Positions 57,603 to 64,000 of a DNA stretch of 64,000 nucleotides are shown here, in pieces. A program made the position numbers and the translations under genes. The stretch is from Heligmosomoides polygyrus polygyrus (lineage: Eukaryota > Nematoda > Chromadorea > Rhabditida > Heligmosomidae). The notes below the pieces were generated by a model. The model was not told the DNA's origin and searched no databases. It saw only the letters and a list, made by a program, of their open reading frames with translations. Location of the stretch: NCBI GenBank assembly GCA_947396885.1, contig OX377205.1:60298969-60362968 (forward strand), given 5' to 3'. How positions within the stretch are numbered: position 1 is the first letter of the stretch; each line of letters begins with the position of its first letter.

Positions 57603-59063
57603 TTTCGAATGTTGAATTTGCTCATCCTGCCACTCCTTTTGCATCTCTTGTATACGATTCCGTCCAGAAAATCACAGTGAGCGAAACCGAAGCAGCCCTA
57701 AGGAAGATGAAGTCAGGTAAAGCCACTGGCGCTGATGACCTGCTGGCCGACTGTGGAAGTCATCCCTGAAGAACTTATTGAGTGGTGCCCTGCTGACTGG
57801 CTGACAGAGTTTTTCAATCAGGCCGTTGCTGAAAAGAAAGTGCCCGAGAGCTGGCAGGAAAGCACGACCATCCTTAAGCGAGATGTTATATGGCACGCGT
57901 TGCGACGACATGTCATCCCTGAAGAACTTATTGAGTGGGTGCGCATTCTGTACTCTTGCCCAAAGAGTCGATTGCGAGCGCCAGCGGGCACCTCGATGGA
58001 ATTTCCCATCTCTGTAGGGGTACACCAGGGATACTGTTATCCCGGGGGACGAGCGTTCTATCCCCTCCTCCCCCTAGCCCGCCCACCCCCAACCTGGGAT
58101 TGCTCGAGAGTCCAGTGGCTGCCTGAGATAGTGGAGACGCAGACATTTGCCACGCCTCTGTTTAAAGGGCGGGGGATAGAACGCCACTCCGCCCTGTTAT
58201 CCCCACTGCTCTTCGTGGTCGTGATGGATGCAATCTCACGAGATCTCCAAAGGGCAGCTCCTTGGACGCTGCTGTATGCTGACGACGTTACGCTTTGATG
58301 TGAGGACTAAACCGAACTCGAGCGACAGGCACAGGCGTGGTGCGATCGCTTGGCATTGTTCGGTCTCAAGCCAAACGTCGAAAAGACGAAGTATATGACG
58401 ACGGATGTGAATGAGCACGAGTCTATTAAGATCCATGGTATTGAGCTCTCTCGAGTTACATCGTTCAAATATCTTGGATCAACAGTCACGTCCGATGGCG
58501 GCCTAGAGTTGGAGGTGAATGCGCGTGTGAGTGCAGCCTGATCCAAATGGCGCTCGCTGACTGGGGTGCTTTGCGGCAGGACAATACCTGAGCTCCTCAA
58601 ATCGAAGGTTATAAAACAGGTCGTCCGCCCAGTAGCGACGTACGGTGCTGAGTGCTGGCCCTTGACGAAGGAAATTGAAAGCCGCTTCAGTGCAATGGAG
58701 ATGAGAATGATACGGTGGACGCTGGAGTTACGCGTTTGGACCGCGTTCGCAACGACACCATACGACAGAGGTTCGGTGTCGCCCGATAGCCGAGAAGCTG
58801 CGCTAAGCTCGTCTTTGATGGCACGGCCACGTCCTTCGCGCTAACGACGACACCGTCCGGAAGATAGGCCTGAACCTTGAGGTCCTTGGAAAGCCGCTCA
58901 GGAAACACCCAAAGCAATGTTGGCTAAATACGTTGCATTTGGACTTAAAGATGGCTGGGGTGTACCCTGATCAAGCATTTGATCGGGACAATTGGCGCCA
59001 CCCCACCAGAAGAGCGGATCCCGCCACCAAGCGAGACAGACGCTAATGAAAATGATGATGTCC
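57591..59063 (+). pseudogene. RTE-A reverse transcriptase, deleted and interrupted
   Basis: Starts YFEEISNVEFAHPATPFASL and KMKSGKATGADD. A 27-base block (57759-57785) is a copy of 57912-57938 (VIPEELIEW). About 110 residues including YRPI and FLDLEKAFDRVP are missing at about 57872. GVHQG is followed by a 150-bp MITE and then SPLLFVVVMDAISRDLQ. The catalytic LLYADDVTL is intact near 58272 but followed by stops. The C-terminus reads VVRPVATYGAECWPLTKE and, frameshifted, VRNDTIRQRFGVAPIAEKL, ending in DPATKRDRR. Not functional. Confidence 0.85.
58044..58193. mobile_element. 150-bp MITE inside the RT palm
   Basis: Direct 10-bp flanks CTGTTATCCC (58034-58043 and 58194-58203) surround ends GGGGGACGAGCGTTCTATCCC and its inverted form GGGATAGAACGCCACTCCGCC (17 of 22 match). 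It is GC-rich and noncoding. A 10-bp duplication is closest to Mutator-like elements. Confidence 0.8.
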
Positions 59064-60232
59064 CGACGAGACTTTGTAGTGCGCCATAAACAATGTATTT
59101 ATATAGGATCGAACCTATCAATCGATTGGGCGCAACCAGTCGCAAATTGCACCGCGACGTGTTCAGAGCGCAACAACTCTGTCAAGTTTGCATCTTTCTG
59201 GCCGCAATTTGTGGACCCTGTAAGCAGTAGACGGTTCTAGAAGTGCGCTGAAATACAGCGACATAGCTCATGACTGAGCAAAGCTTCAGCGTTGCGAAAA
59301 TGCATTTTAGCCTTGCGCGACACGATTTTTTCCAAGTTCAGTTGACGACTGCGGCAGGATTTGGAGAATTAACGGCATGCAAATGAGTGGGCGAGCACAA
59401 GCCTGAAAGCACTTTACGATGACATGCTCGCTTCTCTCCAGATGCCTAAACTGCTTTACCCCATCTGCCATTTTAGAGCGGCGGATGGCAGCGGTGAGGT
59501 TTATTCCGCACTTGCCCATATTTGAGGTCTCAACATTTACAATGGTACAGTTTTGTTTAGCTCGAAGAGCTCTATCGAATTTGATGAAGCTGCTCGAGGC
59601 CGAGGCAGATGGACGATGTCTTAATCGAAAATTGATATTCTCAACCGGTATAAGTTTAATGGCATTCGATACAGCTTTTCGTATTGGACTGATTGCTGTT
59701 ACTGCTAGCAGCAAGAACTGTAATCTGGGCGAGTAATAGCGCGGAGAACATCGACCGTTGTTGTGCTAAACTGGACGCGCGGACGTGTTCTGAGCGCGAT
59801 GACTTTGCCAAGTTTGAACCTTTCCGACTGCAGCTTGTGCATTTTTTAGACAGTAAAAAAGCATGAGGTGTGCTGAAACACATCAACGTAGCCTGTGATT
59901 GGACAATGTTACAGCGGTGCGAAAATACAGGTTAACCTAGTGCGACACAATTTTCCCGAATTCAGTCGACCCCTGTGCGGGGAGACACGGTGAGCTAACG
60001 GCCTCCGAATACGTAGGCAAGCATATCACTTATAGTGCTTTACGAAGAAATGCCCCAAATCTCCATCCTGCTTACCTGCACTAGTCCCAGCTGCCATTTT
60101 AGAGCTGCAGAGGGCATCAGTTAAGTTTCTTCTGCCATTACTCGCCAATGTTTGAGTTTTCGGACACTCGCAATAACACTATTCTGCTCAGCACGAAAAG
60201 CTCTATCGAAAGGTGTCACTCCCGACCAATTC
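59064..60232 (+). mobile_element. FB-family element, right part
   Basis: Resumes at CGACGAGACTTTG with the rest of the alpha unit (ATAGGATCGAACCTATCAAT) and continues into two beta units (CTGCCATTTTAGAGCGGCGG near 59465, CTGCCATTTTAGAGCTGCAG near 60093). A closing CAGTACCGG end is not seen; sequence passes into NR1 at about 60235. Confidence 0.7.
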
Positions 60233-60234
60233 CA

Positions 60235-61020
60235 GAAAAACCTACCATAGTTCGGATATTTTCTGGAGTCTCTTAAATTTTCACAAAGCTTCGAAAGTAT
60301 AAGAAGTATGGGCTCTACGATTTAAAAAGCAGGTTGTAAAAATGACAGCTTCAATGTGATTAGTGGTGTCGATACTTTTCTGCAAATGGAACAAATCGGG
60401 ACCTCTGTTCCTACAGAAGATTGTCTCAGAAAAACAATGCTTTGCCACCGTGTGTCAAACTGTAGCCTAAAATTTTATAGAGTACAACTTCACTTTTTGA
60501 CGTTGTTTCCTGGAGAAGAGAGAAAAGTAATTCCGTGACAAGTCCATCCTCCGATTGCCATTTCGTCATCGATTCGAAAAGCGCTTCAAATAATATTACG
60601 AAAGCACTTAAGTCATCCTTAGTAATTGACATTCCAAATTTTATAGAGTGCAACTTTGCACGTAGATATCGCTCGTTCAGGCAGAAAACTGTCGTGTTCG
60701 TGACTTTCTGGAAAAAATCTGGAAAAATTGGAAGCCTCTCACTGGCTCCAAATTTGTCGCTAGAAAATCTTTATTTTTAACACGTAATACAAACACCATT
60801 TAAATGTTTTTACATAACCCTCGGGAACGAAGGTGAAACTCCATGTTGTCGTAGACAGTCCTGAAAAAAAACTTATTAAGAATTGTAAACATCGCCTAAA
60901 AACCTGAAAAATGAAAGAGAATCCTCTGCCAAAACAGAGTACGACTTCCCCTCTCAAACGGCGCCACAGTACGACCCGCCCCCTTCGATTCCCGAACCTC
61001 AAGCTTGAGCCTGCCTTCAA
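60235..61020 (+). repeat. Noncoding dispersed repeat NR1, copy 3
   Basis: Starts at CCTACCATAGTTCGGATATT (equivalent to about 47778) and follows copy 2 through GATTTAAAAAGCAGGTTGTA, GTGACAAGTCCATCCTCCGA and GATTCCCGAACCTCAAGCTT. It is shorter at the 5' side and in the same orientation as copies 1 and 2. Confidence 0.75.
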
Positions 61021-61246
61021 CCCAAAGGGCAATGGGCCCTCAAAGTTAAGTACGGGATCGTGTTCATACGTGCTAAGCCACCGTAGACGGCCAAAATTTC
61101 AAAAAATGGATATCATAGTCCTGATCACTGCACAAGATAACCCTTTAGGTGAAGTTTTGGTGAAATTTTTTCTACCCCTTCTCGACCTCGACCAAGGGGC
61201 TAGGGGTTGTGAAAGTTCAATAGTGCCAGATTTACCCATATTAATC

Positions 61247-61865
61247 CCATAGGCCTATGTTATACTCATGCGGGAGCATCCGCGGATTTGCGGAAATCCC
61301 GGGACCCTGCGCCGGCCACTCGTCGTGGCCCGCCACATCCGCCGTCCGCGGATCGCTGTCGACAGACGACGAGGGGGCTGTTATACTTCCCGCCCGCGGG
61401 ACGGCAGCCGTTCGCGGTGCAGAGTACCGCGGAAGGCTGTCGTCCATGGAGTTCAGCCCGGGAAATGCGCTCCAATGCTACGCTATGGCCTATGGCCTAT
61501 GTCATACCATCGCTCTTCGCTAGCGAAGGCGATGGACAACTAACATAATTGGGGAACTGACGGTATCAGACATTGTGGGGGGGGGGCAGACGCCTGTAGC
61601 AGTTGTCCGATCCACCGCTAGCGAAGCCTCGCTAGCGGGGTGCCATACTTTCGAGCGATACGGCATCGCTACCGATGCGACCGCGTCGCTGAGCTGAGCA
61701 GAGCGTCGGGCAGCATCGGTAGCGATGCTACGACGCAGCTGCACACAATGCTATTAACTGCGCGCCTATTCGCTAGCTTCACGCTAGCGAAGAGACTTCG
61801 CTCATCGCTCTGTTCGTCGCCTTCGCTCGGGTTGAGCGAGGGTATGACATAGGCCTATGGTATAC
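61247..61865. repeat. GC-rich palindromic cluster bounded by CCATAGGCCTATG
   Basis: CCATAGGCCTATGTTATACTC at 61248 is inverted at about 61841-61861 (GGTATGACATAGGCCTATGG). Inside, GCTAGCG occurs at least six times, often as CGCTAGCGAAG/CTTCGCTAGCG hairpins. GGCCTATGTCATACCATCGC near 61490 suggests an internal element end. This may be a composite of small foldback MITEs. Confidence 0.55.
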
Positions 61866-61994
61866 TCCCATCCGCTGCAGCGGCGCTGGAGTGCACAGCG
61901 ACGCGACGGTTCGCGATGCGCGTCGCGATCCGTCGCCATCGCTGAGGCTGACATAGTCCACGCAGCTCTGCAGACGGAGACGTTTGCAGAATTT

Positions 61995-62195
61995 TAGCAT
62001 TGGTGTCGACTGACGTGAACATGGAACGCGGCGACTACACGACGTAGAAATGTGCCGGCGGCGGGGTTGTATATAACGGGCAAGGATACGTGTTGGAAGA
62101 CGGCCAATCCTGTCGGGTCTTTTTCGACAGAAGGAAGAAACCAGGGGCTGCCGTTGCCACTCGTATCCGTCGGCGTAAGGTAATGTAGGGACTGT
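61995..62195 (-). CDS. Candidate terminal exon, unidentified
   Basis: After CTCCTACAG on the minus strand one frame reads SLHYLTPTDTSGNGSPWFLP, SVEKDPTGLAVFQHVSLPVI, YNPAAGTFLRRVVAAFHVHV, SRHQC and stops. Composition is protein-like with GC-rich third positions. A 185-codon frame overlaps it in another register (61779-62336), and I cannot exclude that one. No family is recognised. Confidence 0.3.
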
Positions 62196-62439
62196 AGGAG
62201 CTCTTGTTCTTACGTATGGAGGCGTCTTAGCAAGGCATTTGGATACCCAGACCTGGGATAAATTATGGAAATTTCTAAACGCATTTCTTTCGCTCAATCT
62301 TCTGGACAATCGTCCAATTGGAGCAAGACGTTCCATAGTTTTAAGGTTCTCTATCTCCGTTCCAATGTCTCTTATCTCAGCTGCTTCAAGGTGAACAGGT
62401 GTTGTACGTATATAACAGATTTTGTCCCTTCACCGTGAA

Positions 62440-62625
62440 CACCAAGACGCGCACCAACAAAGAAATTGGTCGGACTTCTTTGTGGAAGCCGTAAACAAAC
62501 GACATGACGCTCTTCGTGTCCTTAGGGCGAAGAGGATCCATTGGAGCATTCTGGCAAGCGACAGAGACGAATGGAGACGCTTTTCGCTCCCGCTCGAGGA
62601 ACTCGATGTTCAACGGGACAACGTT
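62440..62625 (+). pseudogene. RTE-B-like LINE C-terminal fragment
   Basis: Reads NWSDFFVEAVNKRHDALRVL, RAKRIHWSILASDRDEWRRF then LEELDVQRDN. It aligns with the fragment at 45770-46010 ([27 protein letters not shown]). It covers only the last part of the RT C-terminus. Confidence 0.7.
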
Positions 62626-63039
62626 GATCACGAATCTGGCATCAGCTTTTGACTCGAAAAAAAAACGGCCTAGAAAAATATCTCCTTAAAAAACTAGCCG
62701 TTCAAGCCGTCGAAAAAACCCAAAGTGAGTCTAGCCACGACTAAAACCCTACGAGGAGAACAACAGAGACATCACATTACCACCCAACATCACCAGACGT
62801 GTGTTGAAATGGCTGTGGTATGGTCACGAACCAAGAAAGTGTCGAAAAAAGTGAGCGGAAGTGCATAGAATAGGGCACGACAAGCGCTCTTCCCTCCGCG
62901 ACTATCGCTGCTCGTCACATGGGAGTATGTTTCACTCCCGCGACGCGGAGGTATAACACCCGTCTGCGACGCATCGCGGGAGCGATGGCGCGTCAACTGA
63001 CAACCGCGCCCCACTGTGCCGTCCGACACTCTCAGAAAA

Positions 63040-63840
63040 CTGGAGACAAGTTACTTGTGGCTTAAAACCTCCAAATTAACTAACCTGGGCCCCGAAATAC
63101 TAGGAAATCAGTAACTTGTATCTTTTCGATGACCTATGTAAGTTACGTAAGGGGTCTAAAATGGCCTTTAAGGCGCAGTTTACTTGTGCGTAAATAACGG
63201 AAAAGTGCGTAAGTTAATTGAGAGCTAGTGCGCAAGATGCGTAAAAGTGCGTAAGTTAATTTTCACTGCTTAAGCCCGCAAGTAACATGCGTAGGACGCG
63301 AAAGGATACACGAAAGCAAATGGTCACCGTCTCGGAAGCTTTAGGTAAGATACTTGCGTCTTAAGGGCTGCGAATTAACTTACTTGTGCCTCCGTACGTT
63401 GCGTACAAGTTACTTGTAGCGTATTTCCCGCGGTTAAGTAACCTGCGACACGCCACGCTAGCATTCCGCGAGGTTCGTCTAGGGCCCTAGAAGTGCATGT
63501 TACGCGCAACTAGCGTGCAAGTAGATGAGGAGGCTCAGAGGGCTTTTTCACTTACGCGTAACTAACCCAGAAGTGACTAAGTACCTTGCTAGAGACTAGA
63601 CTTGCACGTAGCTCACACAGGACGTGTAAAGATGCACGAAAGGGTTGACTAAGCGTGATCAGGAAGGGGTAAGGTCGCATGTAAGCAAAGTATAACATAC
63701 TTACAATATGTACTACTTACAATTAAGCTAGCCGGAAGTGTGTAAGTTACTTACTGCGTAAGTTACTTGCGCAGGGCTTGCGCGTAACTTGCACAGGACG
63801 TGTAAAGATTCTCGTAAGGGATGACTAAGCATCACCGACT
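63040..63840. repeat. Degenerate tandem array rich in GTAAGTTACTTG motifs
   Basis: Variants of GCGTAAGTTACTTGTGCGTAA recur in both orientations across 800 bp. A longer direct repeat (CTTGCRCGTA...CACAGGACGTGTAAAGAT...TGACTAAGC) starts at 63601 and again at 63777, a period of about 176 bp. No coding frame is seen. Confidence 0.65.
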
Positions 63841-63898
63841 CATTTTTCCGTCTGCGGCGGCCGGGAGCGGTCGTGCCAGCGCCCGCTAGCCATCTAGA

Positions 63899-63935
63899 AG
63901 CCGCGAAACCCCGCGAAGTGCGGGTTTTCGCGGCT
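63899..63935. repeat. 16-bp GC-rich hairpin
   Basis: AGCCGCGAAACCCCGC and GCGGGTTTTCGCGGCT pair at 15 of 16 positions around GAAGT. It could be an element end or a structured RNA. No T-run follows, so a terminator is not claimed. Confidence 0.75.
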
Positions 63936-64000
63936 CTGTCTCTATCTATGTCTACGTCTCTATGTCTCTTGATGTCAATTGATGCTGCAAAATCAACTCA

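Larger units (their letters stand above)
51914..59063 (+). mobile_element. RTE-A LINE, full span with three nested insertions
   Basis: The 5' end (GTGACGATGTCCGTTCC) follows CGACGAGACTTTG (51901-51913), and the same 13 bases recur after the 3' tail (59064-59076), so this is a complete RTE-A insertion into an FB alpha unit. The 3' end is AATGAAAATGATGATG-type. Nested inside are a CR1-like fragment (52514-53161), RTE-B (54100-57578) and a MITE (58044-58193). Removing these leaves about 2.9 kb. Confidence 0.9.

Noticed and set aside
61779..62336. 185-codon minus frame
   Set aside because: It runs through the palindromic cluster and overlaps a more protein-like register at 61995-62195. Its residues look like translated repeat.
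63899..63935. Rho-independent terminator
   Set aside because: The hairpin lacks a following T-run, and the sequence is eukaryotic.

Overview
This is eukaryotic DNA and almost certainly nematode, most likely a strongylid (hookworm-like) worm. Four observations point there. A host gene has TTTCAG-type acceptors, one of them directly against the start codon as in SL trans-splicing. There are several mariner copies and RTE-clade LINEs of the kind common in hookworm genomes. Long introns are packed with repeats. No bacterial operon, rRNA or CRISPR signal is present. Species is inferred; no search was run.

One host gene is well supported: a three-exon secreted protein at 30045-38370 (+), about 167 aa, which I do not recognise. 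Its introns hold two TA-flanked foldback elements (30480-34667 and 35755-36465). Weaker exon-like islands lie at 41.9-43.9 kb, inside a 3.4-kb element with terminal inverted repeats and a 9-bp target duplication, and at about 62.1 kb.

The rest is layered mobile DNA. (i) 0-2.7 kb: an RTE LINE (called RTE-A here) with an open endonuclease-RT frame runs off the left edge and lies head-to-head with a second RTE-A fragment. (ii) 4.4-5.5 kb: hAT-like MITE. (iii) 11.5-18 kb: a decayed CR1-like LINE holds a mariner, which holds a hAT-like element, which holds a second RTE (RTE-B). (iv) 22-24.5 kb: hAT-like element with perfect 8-bp target duplication. (v) 30-36.5 kb: foldback elements in the gene's introns. 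(vi) 39-48.5 kb: two copies of a noncoding repeat (NR1), the 3.4-kb TIR element, an RTE 3' fragment and a 1-kb foldback. (vii) 49.9-51.2 kb: complete-length mariner with a frameshifted transposase. (viii) 51.3-60.2 kb: a foldback split by a full-length RTE-A (target duplication of 13 bp), itself split by a CR1-like LINE, by a chimeric RTE-B and by a small MITE. (ix) 60.2-64 kb: third NR1 copy, GC-rich palindromic repeats and a degenerate tandem array.

The most interesting points are: the chimeric RTE-B at 54.1-57.6 kb, which carries hAT and mariner debris also found 38.5 kb away and ends in an 87-bp palindrome made from target sequence; two independent antisense insertions at the same dodecamer inside RTE-A; the foldback family with units in alternating orientation; and the TIR element that may have captured exons. 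Function beyond mobility is claimed only for the secreted protein, and there only as secretion.
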